This document shows, one piece after another, positions 8,577 to 16,738 of a stretch of DNA of 64,000 nt (position 1 is its first letter; every line of letters begins with the position of its first letter). Source of the stretch: an uncultured Ruminococcus sp. (GTDB lineage Bacteria; Bacillota; Clostridia; Oscillospirales; Ruminococcaceae); NCBI GenBank assembly GCA_910584195.1, contig CAJTYV010000001.1:111307-175306 (forward strand). The letters are read 5' to 3'. The translations under genes and the position numbers were made by a program. Below the pieces are notes generated by a model. The model saw only the letters and a program-made list of their open reading frames with translations. It searched no databases and was not told the origin of the DNA.

Positions 8577-9263
8577 ATGAAAAAGGCTGTTTTAAAACTC
8601 ATATCATGTTTACTTACTTTAACTTTACTTTTTTCGTTTATACCCACTTCTGGAATTTACGCCAATGCCGCTTCTTCACAGTTAGAGGTAATTAAAGAAG
8701 CGAAGGAAGATTACAGTTCCGGAAGTCCGGCAGGTGACTGGGGAACTGCTATTTATAAGGACGGTTTATATTGGGGATATTTTCACAATGCAGTACAAAA
8801 TCACATCAGAAATAAAGATCAAAAAATGCCTCGAAAAGAATTAACAATTACTTATAAAAACGGGAAAAAAGGAAGAGCTGATTTATGGAAAAGAGTTGGC
8901 GATTACACATATATATGGGAACTTAAACCATTATCTTATGCGTTTCCGCCAAAATTGTATTCAGCAGTTTCACAATTATCAGGATATGTAGATAGCGACC
9001 CAAGTTACAGATATGGTAATACTTACGACATTAATATATTAAGTGATTCTTTTATAATAGGCTTATATAAAATTAGCTATGCATGTGAAAATAATGGGTT
9101 AATATTTTATTGGTTTGAACGTTTAGAACCGCGTCCCGAAAAAGACCCCGTTCTCGTTCCTGACCCTGTACCGGTTGAAGAAAAAGAAAAAATTAAAGAA
9201 ATAAATTTAAAAACTGCAAAAGTGGTTGTTTTCGGTGTAACATACGATAGTATGCAATCGTGA
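8577..9263 (+). CDS. Secreted PD-(D/E)xK-like protein, N-terminal part of a frameshifted gene
   Basis: A 228-residue reading frame with a clear signal peptide (about residues 1-31) and an AAAGGAAA site before the ATG. The mature part contains GKKGRADLW (Asp102), WELKP (Glu115, Lys117) and SQLSGY (Gln133, Tyr137). That order matches the D...ExK...QxxxY core of restriction-endonuclease-fold toxins. A proline- and acid-rich linker follows (PVLVPDPVPVEEKEK). The frame stops at 9263, while a different frame continues without a break into RTX-like repeats. A single indel near 9250 would restore a protein of about 456 residues. Either the gene is broken or the two parts are separately expressed. The nuclease call is from motif reading only. 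Confidence 0.6.
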   Translation: MKKAVLKLISCLLTLTLLFSFIPTSGIYANAASSQLEVIKEAKEDYSSGSPAGDWGTAIYKDGLYWGYFHNAVQNHIRNKDQKMPRKELTITYKNGKKGRADLWKRVGDYTYIWELKPLSYAFPPKLYSAVSQLSGYVDSDPSYRYGNTYDINILSDSFIIGLYKISYACENNGLIFYWFERLEPRPEKDPVLVPDPVPVEEKEKIKEINLKTAKVVVFGVTYDSMQS

Positions 9264-9945
9264 TTTCAATTTTGTATTTGACGATGGAACATTCCTCGGG
9301 CAATATGATATTAAAGCAAAATATGCTCCAATTTATGGCACAGAGGGCGATGACTGGCTTGCAATTCAGAATGGTGATGATGGAATTATTCACGGTGGTG
9401 CAGGAAATGATGGACTCGGCGGCGGCAGCGGAAACGATGAGCTTTACGGCGAGGACGGAGATGATACGCTCTACGGAAACGATGGCAACGACATTCTTGA
9501 CGGCGGTGCTGGCAACGATATTCTCAACGGTGGAAACGGCACAGATACATATATTTTTGCAAAGGGATATGGTAATGACACTATAAATGAGTGGGGCAGC
9601 GATCACAGCATTGTGAAGCTGACTGACATCAATTCTGATGAGGTAACGATTACAGATCAGTGGGGTTCAAATCTTGTTGTTTCGATTAACGGAACTGAAG
9701 ATACGCTCATAATCAGCAACTTTAAATGGGGACAGGCTGCATACACGTTTGAATTTGCAGACGGAGCAATTGCATCTGTAAATAAAGACACATTGGAACT
9801 TGAATTCATAAAATTGCCTGATCCCATTGAAGATGATACAGAAAGTGATTTAATTGACGATGCAAGTGCAAAAGATGACATAGAAGAGTGTGAAGTAACA
9901 GAAAATAAAAATGATTATGAAGGTGAAGATACTAACATAGAATAG
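9250..9945 (+). pseudogene. RTX-type calcium-binding repeats and HCBP-related domain, out of frame with the upstream part
   Basis: From about 9250 one frame stays open to 9945. It encodes nonapeptide-like repeats (HGGAGNDGLGGGSGNDELYG, GNDILDGGAGNDILNGG) followed by TDTYIFAKGYGNDTI and a domain ending VSINGTEDTLIISNFKWG. That pattern fits the haemolysin-type calcium-binding repeat and its HCBP-related partner. An acidic tail follows. No good start codon or ribosome site begins this frame except a late GTG at 9613, so it is best seen as the C-terminus of the 8577 gene after a +1-type frameshift. RTX repeats are uncommon in this bacterial group. Confidence 0.7.
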
Positions 9946-10129
9946 TATCTACAAAAAACAAGTCTGTTGTAAATTGACACACCCCCTATGTCACAGTGAC
10001 AAGGCGAAACTCCACAACATCCCCATATGACAAATAAAAAATATATATGCAAAACAGAAAAATACTTCCAAAAGCCTTGACAAACGCTTAAAAATGACAT
10101 ACCATAGAATTTGGAGCATAGCAGAAATT

Positions 10130-10165
10130 GCCCGCAAAGATTTAAGAGTCTTTGCGGGCTTTTTG
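10130..10165 (+). terminator. Rho-independent terminator
   Basis: GCCCGCAAAGA pairs with TCTTTGCGGGC across an eight-base loop and is followed by TTTTT. It lies about 190 bases after the RTX reading frame and probably ends that transcript. Confidence 0.85.
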
Positions 10166-10455
10166 TTGTGCAGTAATCATGCAATAAAGAAGTGATAAAA
10201 AATATTTCATCAATGCGCCGCAGAATAATCTTTTGTGCGCCGCACAGTTGAAATACAATAAACTTCAGAAAGGTGGATTGATAATTTGAATAAATTAGAA
10301 ACTGATCTAACCCTATATCAGCGATACCAACATAAGACTGCGCGTTCGAAAGATAAACGTCCAAGGAAACGAGAACGGCAGCCATGATGTAACGCTGAAG
10401 GCGACTTAAAGTATACGAGCATGGTATACTTTGATATCATCGACTAAAATAGCGA

Positions 10456-10481
10456 TAGCCGCAGAGGGATACCTGCGGCTA
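10456..10481 (-). terminator. Hairpin after the 10488 gene
   Basis: TAGCCGCAG and CTGCGGCTA form a nine-base-pair stem directly after the stop of the minus-strand gene at 10488-11039. The T tract on the minus strand is weak, so termination is probable but not certain. Confidence 0.5.
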
Positions 10482-10487
10482 CAATTT

Positions 10488-11039
10488 TCATATGATATAG
10501 TCTTCAAACAATCGGGAATCAAGAGGCGGCATGTTTTCATAACCGAACTCCTTGCCAATAAGAAACAATAAAATATACAGAGATGCAATGGCATGGAGCA
10601 CGTTTTTGAGATTAGCTTTCTTATAATTGTAACGTCCGTTGTTGTCTTTTCCGGTTCGATTGTGTTTTATCTTGTTATAGTCAGACCACCATGAAGAATT
10701 GTCCTTTTCTAGTTTAGCGAACGGAACAAACGACTGCTTTTCAAAAGGTGCTTTTGTATCAATACGTTTGTTGTGTAAGTTAGGTTGTTTGGATATAATT
10801 AATTCGATTTTTTGGATTATACCGCCAACATTGCCATAATCAGAGGAGATGAGCTTACAGTATTCACCTGATACAAAATCTATTTCACTGCAAATTGATA
10901 ATAAAAGTAATATATAATTTACTGAAAATGTAGCATAGTTATCGGGGTCCATACTGACATAATCAAATGATTCAATAACTTTATTTTCAAGTATTTTGTA
11001 ATTTGCACAATAATATTTAACAAATATAGTTTTGTCCAT
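10488..11039 (-). CDS. Hypothetical protein, possibly HEPN-like
   Basis: A 183-residue protein. The start at 11039 is chosen because AAAGGAGCGATCATA precedes it; the frame extends upstream only through a tRNA fragment. The sequence is mostly helical, with a WWSDYNKIKHNRTG stretch near residue 120 that resembles the YNxIKHxR region of some HEPN-like helical proteins. The canonical Rx4-6H ribonuclease motif is not evident, so no activity is claimed. It lies at the left edge of a defence island, next to a tRNA-Leu 3' half and a Septu-like pair. Confidence 0.6.
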   Translation of the reverse strand: MDKTIFVKYYCANYKILENKVIESFDYVSMDPDNYATFSVNYILLLLSICSEIDFVSGEYCKLISSDYGNVGGIIQKIELIISKQPNLHNKRIDTKAPFEKQSFVPFAKLEKDNSSWWSDYNKIKHNRTGKDNNGRYNYKKANLKNVLHAIASLYILLFLIGKEFGYENMPPLDSRLFEDYII

Positions 11040-11087
11040 TATGATCGCTCCTTTAAGAAAAAAGCCCGTATAATCATACTTTCGCAA

Positions 11088-11142
11088 TGGTGCAGGTGAA
11101 GGGACTTGAACCCATACCTCTTTACGAAGACTAGCACCTGAA
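11088..11142 (-). pseudogene. 3' half of a tRNA-Leu gene
   Basis: On the minus strand this gives the anticodon loop TTCAGGT, 3' anticodon strand GCTAG, a small variable-arm hairpin, the T arm GGGTTCAAGTCCC, the acceptor strand CACCTGC, discriminator A and CCA. The matching D arm, 5' acceptor strand and 5' anticodon strand are absent. It is distinct from the intact tRNA-Leu at 22751-22837. Such 3' halves are typical remnants of integration at a tRNA gene. Confidence 0.75.
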
Positions 11143-11203
11143 GGTAACGTCATGTTAGTGAAAAATAAACTATTTGTTAAGCAATTAATCAGTTATTGTC
11201 TTT

Positions 11204-11445
11204 ATTATTTAGACAGCAATTACCCTGATAAACTTCATATACTCGTCAATGAGGTAAAGATTATCATGTATTGAGAGCTGAAAACCGATGAAGCTATTAA
11301 TCGCAAGGTCAAACTTGGAAAGTAGTCAGATATACTGCCGCATTCAGTAGCAACACCGAGAAAATGCTCAGTCTTGAAAACTGATTTGTTGGTATGTCGA
11401 TAGAAACTGTATTTGAATGTATGGTTTATATTTAAGCTCGGAATG
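11204..11445 (+). pseudogene. Decayed copy 1 of a mobile-element-type gene
   Basis: The plus-strand sequence aligns over about 220 bases with the better-kept copy at 14010-14288 (shared GTCAATGAGG, GAAGCTAT, GAGAAAATGCTC, and TGTATGGTTTATATTT at the end). It contains several stops and small indels and cannot encode a protein. The two copies lie in the same orientation on either side of the Septu-like pair. The rest of the 11143-11499 gap shows nothing recognisable. Confidence 0.6.
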
Positions 11446-11499
11446 GCTATAACCATGGATGCAGCTATTTTTAGATGAGATAATATTCATTCAGAGCAT

Positions 11500-12330
11500 T
11501 TATATATCATTAAGAATCTCAACATTATTGGCTAAAGCTCTATAAAGAGCAACTTTCCACGAGTTTTTATGAACAGATTCCAAAGAATAAATAATTTCGT
11601 TTATAAAACTTAAAAACTCGTCTTCTCCCCACTGATCAAGTTCTTTTTTCCACATTAAAATGTTATCTGATATTTCTCTAGCAGCTTCGATTGAATATTT
11701 CTCATTCAATTTATATGTTTTCATGTGATTAATACATCTGTGAATAAAAAACTCGTCTGCTGATTTCTCATTAACAGAATAACTCACAACAATTCCGTCA
11801 TTTACAATCTGTAATTCTGCTTGTAACCATATTGTGTTATCTATTTCGTCATAATACGGATGTAATGTAGCTTCATCGTCGGTTTGAAAACTATAATCTT
11901 TCTTATCAAAGTTACAATCTCTACAAATCGGTAATAAATTATATGGAGTTACAGCATAAGTAGGAAATAACGTTTTAGGGAGATAGTGATCGAGATTTCG
12001 AACATGCCCTAAGTTACAAATAGGACATATCCCATTTGTTAATACCATGATTTTATCGTAATATTTACTCCGTACTTCCTTTCTTGCAACAAACTTTTTA
12101 TCATACAAATACACCATTTCATTTTTAGTAACATTACATGCTACTATATCATGCTCTGTTATTTGTGATAATGACTGATTTTCAGCAAGAACATCATATT
12201 CTTGACTTTTCATATCAATCACATCTGAAGCAGCAATTATACATTGTTTTTTTTCACTATCTCGAAGTGATTCAGCACAGTCACACACAATTTCTTTAAC
12301 ACAAAAATTAGGTTTTTTTACCCTTCTCAT
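11500..12330 (-). CDS. ptuB: Septu-like HNH nuclease (PtuB-type)
   Basis: A protein of about 276 residues whose start at 12330 comes one base after the stop of the ATPase gene. The central HNH/zinc core is clear: GICPICNLG, then LDHYLPKTLFP, then LLPICRDCNFDKKD, with the paired CxxC motifs, the DH and the CN characteristic of this family. The charged helical C-terminus is unremarkable. Adjacent ATPase plus HNH protein is the layout of Septu anti-phage systems (PtuA-PtuB) and of the accessory pair in some retrons; no reverse transcriptase is present, so Septu is preferred. Translation is probably coupled to the ATPase. Confidence 0.78.
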   Translation of the reverse strand: MRRVKKPNFCVKEIVCDCAESLRDSEKKQCIIAASDVIDMKSQEYDVLAENQSLSQITEHDIVACNVTKNEMVYLYDKKFVARKEVRSKYYDKIMVLTNGICPICNLGHVRNLDHYLPKTLFPTYAVTPYNLLPICRDCNFDKKDYSFQTDDEATLHPYYDEIDNTIWLQAELQIVNDGIVVSYSVNEKSADEFFIHRCINHMKTYKLNEKYSIEAAREISDNILMWKKELDQWGEDEFLSFINEIIYSLESVHKNSWKVALYRALANNVEILNDI

Positions 12331-12331
12331 T

Positions 12332-13873
12332 TTATCTACTTCTCTCAAAAATCATTGATCTTAAAAGTGCCTTGGCTTCATCACCTAATTCTCCACCAAA
12401 TTTGTCAAGAATTTGATTGTAATCCGAACCACTTTTAACTTCATCTATCAGCATCTTATGAAATCCGGAATTATTTACTTCTAATCCAAACACCTCATGG
12501 GTCAAAGCACCAATTGTGGCCCCAAATGATTCTATCTCCAGTCTACTAACTGAAACCTCATATCCACTCCGATTAATCTTCCATACACAGCTTTTGGGCA
12601 CTTCTTGAAGAATAACTGGAGAATGAGTTGAGATAATAGCAACACCATTTTGTTCAATTAATAATTCGGATAACGATCGTATAAAGGCGGACAGAAGCGG
12701 TGGATGTAGATGATTTTCAGGTTCATCTAAAATAACTAATGTTCTTTCTGTTATTCGTTCAACTAACTGTATTAAGGAAATCATAATAACTTGATGTCCG
12801 GAGCTCAGTCTGCCATAGATTTTTTGCACTTCAGTTTGATTTTCCTTAGATTTACTTATCTCATTATCATTATTACATTGTAATTCAATCATTTCATGTA
12901 ATTTAGATTGTGCAAAAATCGGGTCAGTTTCAAGAACATTTAAAGCGTTTTTCAATAATTGCATTTTTCTATTACTACATTGACACTTCACTAAACTTTG
13001 GACAAAGCTTTTTGCAAATAATGTTCCTTCGTTATAGTTCAAGCCAATGAAAGAGAATGGCATTGCTTTTTCCTTGCTTTTATGTAATTGTATTATTTCA
13101 TTATAATCGTCAAATGGGCTAAATGAAACACATAGAATATTAGCAAATGCTTGCCTTCTAGAATTAACCAGTCTTCCTGTATCCACATTAGTAGCTCTTA
13201 ATACACCATTTTCTTTAGCATTTGAAGTATTATCATATGCAGCAGCAATCAAATGTTTAATTAAATATGTTTTTCCAACGTTATTTCTACCTATAACAAC
13301 ATGTATATTAGTGGGTGGACACGAATTGGGTTCAACGTGGAAGGATAATGTCGGAGGATCATCATTATATTTTGATGGATAAGTATACTTAATATCATAA
13401 GAAGTCAAACGTGCGTTTCCTATTGCTATTCTATGAAACTGTTGTTTAATCATAAAATCTGATACTGATCTCATCAATGACACTTTAGTTACATTCAGAT
13501 TTCTTATGCGTTTGAACATTTCCAAATCAAATGCAACATCACGCATTGCCCTATAAAATTCCATGCGCTCCTTATCATTAAAAATAGATTTTATTTTATC
13601 ATAATAATCTTCGCTTTGACCTAATGAAAAAAAGTTATTAGAAAGTGAAGTGAACTGATTTGGATAAGCTGCAGTTCGTTGCTTTTCACCCATATTAATT
13701 TGTCCGATTTTTACTTCTCCAATGTAAATTGTATCACCACTATTTGGAACATAATGTACATAACATTGTGTTTCATATTGAAACCAATCATCCCAATGAT
13801 CATGAATTAACAATATACATCTTCTGTAATCTTCAAATTCCGAAGGATAATGACTTAAAACATAAAATTTCAT
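12332..13873 (-). CDS. ptuA: Septu-like ABC/AAA-type ATPase (PtuA-type)
   Basis: About 513 residues from the ATG at 13873, which has GGTGAG in front; the frame extends to 13978 through decayed DNA and that extension is rejected. Motifs in order are Walker A GRNNVGKT, an ABC-type signature region RLSSGHQ, Walker B LVILDEPENHLHP and switch histidine STHSP, as in OLD/RecF-like overcoming-lysogenization ATPases. A 200-residue N-terminal part of unknown fold precedes Walker A. With the HNH gene directly downstream it forms a probable Septu defence pair, the ATPase acting as sensor and regulator of the nuclease. No clear promoter was found in the 410-base upstream gap, which is filled by the decayed copy at 14010-14288. 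Confidence 0.78.
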   Translation of the reverse strand: MKFYVLSHYPSEFEDYRRCILLIHDHWDDWFQYETQCYVHYVPNSGDTIYIGEVKIGQINMGEKQRTAAYPNQFTSLSNNFFSLGQSEDYYDKIKSIFNDKERMEFYRAMRDVAFDLEMFKRIRNLNVTKVSLMRSVSDFMIKQQFHRIAIGNARLTSYDIKYTYPSKYNDDPPTLSFHVEPNSCPPTNIHVVIGRNNVGKTYLIKHLIAAAYDNTSNAKENGVLRATNVDTGRLVNSRRQAFANILCVSFSPFDDYNEIIQLHKSKEKAMPFSFIGLNYNEGTLFAKSFVQSLVKCQCSNRKMQLLKNALNVLETDPIFAQSKLHEMIELQCNNDNEISKSKENQTEVQKIYGRLSSGHQVIMISLIQLVERITERTLVILDEPENHLHPPLLSAFIRSLSELLIEQNGVAIISTHSPVILQEVPKSCVWKINRSGYEVSVSRLEIESFGATIGALTHEVFGLEVNNSGFHKMLIDEVKSGSDYNQILDKFGGELGDEAKALLRSMIFERSR

Positions 13874-14009
13874 ATTCTCACCATAATTAGTTTTTCCAAT
13901 ATAAATTTTTATAGCATTTCTTACTTTCCAATAATTAAGAAGTTGGATAATAGATACAATGATTGTTACCCACTTCAATGCAGTTACGCTTATCTAGGAA
14001 AGCAAGACC

Positions 14010-14288
14010 TATCACACGGATTACATCAAGTATCACTTTTACTACTCTGACCGTAAGTATCCAGACAGGCTTGTCAATGAGGGCAAAATTATTGAGTATC
14101 TTGATGATCTCGAACTGAAAGTCGGTGAAGCTATCGCCCGTCAAGTGGAGCGTTGGAAGAAGTCCGATAGCTATTATCAGAAAGCTGTCCTCAGCAGTGA
14201 TTCCGAGAAGATGCTCGGTTTGAAGAACTGCTTCGTCTATATGGCGAGAGAAGCGGTGTTTGAGTGTATGGTTTATATTTGTGGTTAG
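14010..14288 (+). pseudogene. Decayed copy 2 of a mobile-element-type gene (C-terminal part)
   Basis: The plus-strand frame encodes about 92 residues, beginning YHTDYIKYHFYYSDRKYPD and ending VFECMVYICG then stop. A stop codon lies just upstream, so the N-terminus is lost. It aligns with the more decayed copy at 11204-11445. The composition resembles small proteins of Firmicute mobile elements, but I cannot name the family. Its end overlaps the end of the convergent DUF6414 gene by four bases. Confidence 0.6.
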
Positions 14289-15154
14289 ACGGCTGTACCT
14301 TCGGGTGCAGCCGTTATGCTTTCATGTTCGATATAAACCGCTATCGGTGCAACTCTAATAGTATCTGATGAATCTTGAGTTGCTTTTGAAAATGATTGAT
14401 CCACATCATTTAGATGTTTAAACATCTCTGTGAACACACTCTTGGCTTTTCCTTGATGCCTTCCGGAAATATAGGAAATATCTGTAACTTCTCCAACCAT
14501 TGTCCATTTCATACATGACTTATATCCATAAAGATTTCTTAATGTATTTTGTGGCAGCCTTAAAAATTCTTGATCGAGAAGTGCTTTAAAGCATAAATTA
14601 AGTTCATCATTATCCGTTTCTACTAATATCTCCATTGAGTTTCCATGAAAGTTCTCAATAATTGTAACAATACTTGATGTAAACTTTTTATCGAGAGATA
14701 AACCATTGTCCTTAGCATACTTTTCAATTGAATTATTTGATTGCTTGCCTTTTTCCTCTTTACTCCTAAGTTGCATATTTGCTAATGCTAAACCTATTTC
14801 ATTGAAATTGCCCATAAGATACGAAAGATGCTCATAGTCCTCAATGGTAACATATCCAGATACTTTTATAATTGAAGTAGGTCTTATAGCATCTTTAGTA
14901 GTTGTCTTATCTATAACTAATATATGGGGCATCATTTTTTCTTCCAATGTATTATAGATATGATCAAATAGAAGCACATTCTTGACTTTAACGGAAGCGT
15001 CAATAATCGTTTCTTCCAACTTCTTTTCTTTCTTTTGTTCTTCGCTTGAATAGGAAACAGCTTTAACCAGCGATTCTACTACTCCCTCAAAAAGCTGTGA
15101 GTAAAGGGAATACATTCTGTTTTTATCAATATAAATAAAATCTCTAAGAGCCAT
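14285..15154 (-). CDS. DUF6414 family protein
   Basis: A 289-residue protein. The start at 15154 follows AAAGGATTTCAAAC; an ATG at 15175 has no ribosome site. The opening RDFIYIDKNRMYSLYSQLFEG is characteristic of DUF6414 proteins. The rest is soluble and mixed alpha/beta with no catalytic motif seen by eye. It is the last gene of a tightly coupled set with two small membrane proteins, overlapping the one upstream by 11 bases. The set follows a HaeIII-type R-M pair by 33 bases. The island context suggests phage defence or regulation, but function is unknown. Confidence 0.75.
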   Translation of the reverse strand: MALRDFIYIDKNRMYSLYSQLFEGVVESLVKAVSYSSEEQKKEKKLEETIIDASVKVKNVLLFDHIYNTLEEKMMPHILVIDKTTTKDAIRPTSIIKVSGYVTIEDYEHLSYLMGNFNEIGLALANMQLRSKEEKGKQSNNSIEKYAKDNGLSLDKKFTSSIVTIIENFHGNSMEILVETDNDELNLCFKALLDQEFLRLPQNTLRNLYGYKSCMKWTMVGEVTDISYISGRHQGKAKSVFTEMFKHLNDVDQSFSKATQDSSDTIRVAPIAVYIEHESITAAPEGTAV

Positions 15155-15338
15155 GTTTGAAATCCTTTCTATCATTTTCGAGGTCCGCTTCTATTCGCCT
15201 CTTTTTTTCTTCAAATGCTTTAAGTTTTTGTCTATAAGACAAGTATGACTTCGACTTAATCGCATATATCAAATACATTATTATAGAGATAGTGAACACT
15301 ACTGTAACTACAATTATAATAATTATTGCTGTATTCAT
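15144..15338 (-). CDS. Small single-pass membrane protein
   Basis: A 64-residue protein with a hydrophobic helix at about residues 4-27 and a charged, probably coiled-coil cytoplasmic tail (KAFEEKKRRIEADLENDRKD). The start ATG overlaps the stop of the preceding four-helix membrane protein by four bases, and its own 3' end overlaps the DUF6414 start. Such overlaps indicate stoichiometric coupled translation and suggest a complex with its neighbours. No family recognised. Confidence 0.7.
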   Translation of the reverse strand: MNTAIIIIIVVTVVFTISIIMYLIYAIKSKSYLSYRQKLKAFEEKKRRIEADLENDRKDFKHGS

Positions 15339-15748
15339 GGACTACTACCCTCGATTCTTTCTAAAAAGACTTGACAGGCTATACCAAGTCCTAAACTCGA
15401 TAAGCAACCGATAATTGTGGAAATATTTATCAGTGTATTGTTAATTGATAATGACAAGGCGTTTGCAATAATCGGTATTTCATATAGAAATATGCATATT
15501 AGCGATATAAATATCAAAGAAATAAAGATTAATGTTATATGTATGCCGTTTACACCTTTATGAATTATCTCGTAAACATCACCAATTGCTGTGGCTGCTA
15601 ATGTTACGGCCATGAATAACAATTCGCTTGTATAATCGCTAAAATGGATTTCTAAATTAAATGTTCCGTGAAGTATTAAAGATAGTAATATAGGAAGTAT
15701 TGTCAAACCGATAGAAAAAGCTATCCATTTAATTAACCTTTCTGCCAT
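15335..15748 (-). CDS. Four-helix membrane protein of the DUF6414 operon
   Basis: A 137-residue protein with hydrophobic segments at about residues 8-27, 43-58, 68-92 and 105-127. GGGAGGCAATA precedes the ATG. It starts 33 bases after the stop of the restriction enzyme gene, with no promoter or terminator visible between, so it is probably cotranscribed with the R-M genes. It is followed by the small single-pass protein and the DUF6414 protein. A membrane-effector role in a defence system is a reasonable hypothesis only. Confidence 0.72.
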   Translation of the reverse strand: MAERLIKWIAFSIGLTILPILLSLILHGTFNLEIHFSDYTSELLFMAVTLAATAIGDVYEIIHKGVNGIHITLIFISLIFISLICIFLYEIPIIANALSLSINNTLINISTIIGCLSSLGLGIACQVFLERIEGSSP

Positions 15749-15781
15749 TATTGCCTCCCGAAAATATGATTATACATAAAT

Positions 15782-16738
15782 TTATTTCCACATACAATTA
15801 ACTGTAATAATATTAGCAGGCACACCCAGAAACTGAATATCAAATTTCAGCGAAGGCTCTACAATAGTCGAAGCGTTATGTATTCTGAAGGACAGCGACC
15901 AACCATTATTCAGATACAGTTCCGCCGTACTCTTAGAATCAGGTTTGAAACGCAGAGAGATGATCTCTGTAGGCAGATCAGCCTTAGGGATAATCAGTGT
16001 CGCTTTCGTCTTTTTACCGTCCTTGTTCAGCTCTTCTCGGAGATTGAAGGACTGAAATTCCGTGAGCTGCTTCTTGTCGATAGCTACCACTTTATAGAAA
16101 TCACGGATACCAAGCAGATATGAAATAAGCCTTGCAGGTATTGTACTATCGGCTGTATATGCTCGGTTCATCTCTTTGATAAAAGCATCAACTATAGGGA
16201 AATACACAGCATCTTCCTTATCAGACATATCATGCCAAGCAACTTTTTCTTCTTTGATAGATTTCAACCTTGTAAATATCGGCTTTACTACATTCCAATA
16301 GCTATCGTCACAAGGATGATTGTACCACTTTGCACCAAAATCAATCGTGGAACTGAGACGAGAATGTTTAGCCGCAAAATGATTATGCTTCATGGAAAGA
16401 CCAATATCCCAGCGAATAGACTTTCTCGTAATTACGATGTCACGAACATCTCCGCCCTCGGCATCGGAATCTTTGTTGATAGAGAGGACAACAATATCAT
16501 CATCTCCGTCACATTCAAGAATAAGCGGTTCTGCTGAAAATAAAGTATCAATAAAAGCGTTCGCAGCACGAAGATACATATGCTGTTCAGTTTCGCTCTG
16601 TGTATCCCAGGCTCTATGAGCTGCCACAACAGATTCTTCATCAATCACAACAGGTCGTACATCTTCAATTCTGTCTTTCAGTTCTATAATGCAAGCATAT
16701 TCAAATGCTCTGCCCTGATCGTTGCTCTTAGAACTCAT
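15782..16738 (-). CDS. HaeIII-type type II restriction endonuclease
   Basis: A 318-residue protein opening KSNDQGRAFEYACIIELKD, the characteristic N-terminus of HaeIII family enzymes. Internal features include GGDVRDIVI and GLSMKHNHFAAKHSRLS, a region with the charged residues expected of the nuclease core. The start overlaps the methyltransferase stop as ATGA. The pairing with a close M.HaeIII homolog implies recognition of GGCC, with cleavage between G and C in the prototype. It protects against unmodified foreign DNA. Full length with no visible damage. Confidence 0.85.
   Translation of the reverse strand: MSSKSNDQGRAFEYACIIELKDRIEDVRPVVIDEESVVAAHRAWDTQSETEQHMYLRAANAFIDTLFSAEPLILECDGDDDIVVLSINKDSDAEGGDVRDIVITRKSIRWDIGLSMKHNHFAAKHSRLSSTIDFGAKWYNHPCDDSYWNVVKPIFTRLKSIKEEKVAWHDMSDKEDAVYFPIVDAFIKEMNRAYTADSTIPARLISYLLGIRDFYKVVAIDKKQLTEFQSFNLREELNKDGKKTKATLIIPKADLPTEIISLRFKPDSKSTAELYLNNGWSLSFRIHNASTIVEPSLKFDIQFLGVPANIITVNCMWK

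Larger units (their letters stand above)
9946..10487. other. Intergenic stretch with hairpins, no clear gene
   Basis: This region of more than 500 bases holds a small palindrome (GTCACAGTGAC at 9990-10000), a strong terminator at 10130-10165, an inverted repeat AAAGTATAC/GTATACTTT at 10408-10432 and a second hairpin at 10456-10481. A 33-codon frame from a TTG at 10285, preceded by GAAAGGTGG, ends in a very basic stretch; it may be a gene remnant. No convincing CDS. Confidence 0.5.

Noticed and set aside
11500..14288. Retron-type interpretation of the ATPase/HNH pair
   Set aside because: No reverse transcriptase or inverted-repeat non-coding RNA was found in the flanking DNA.
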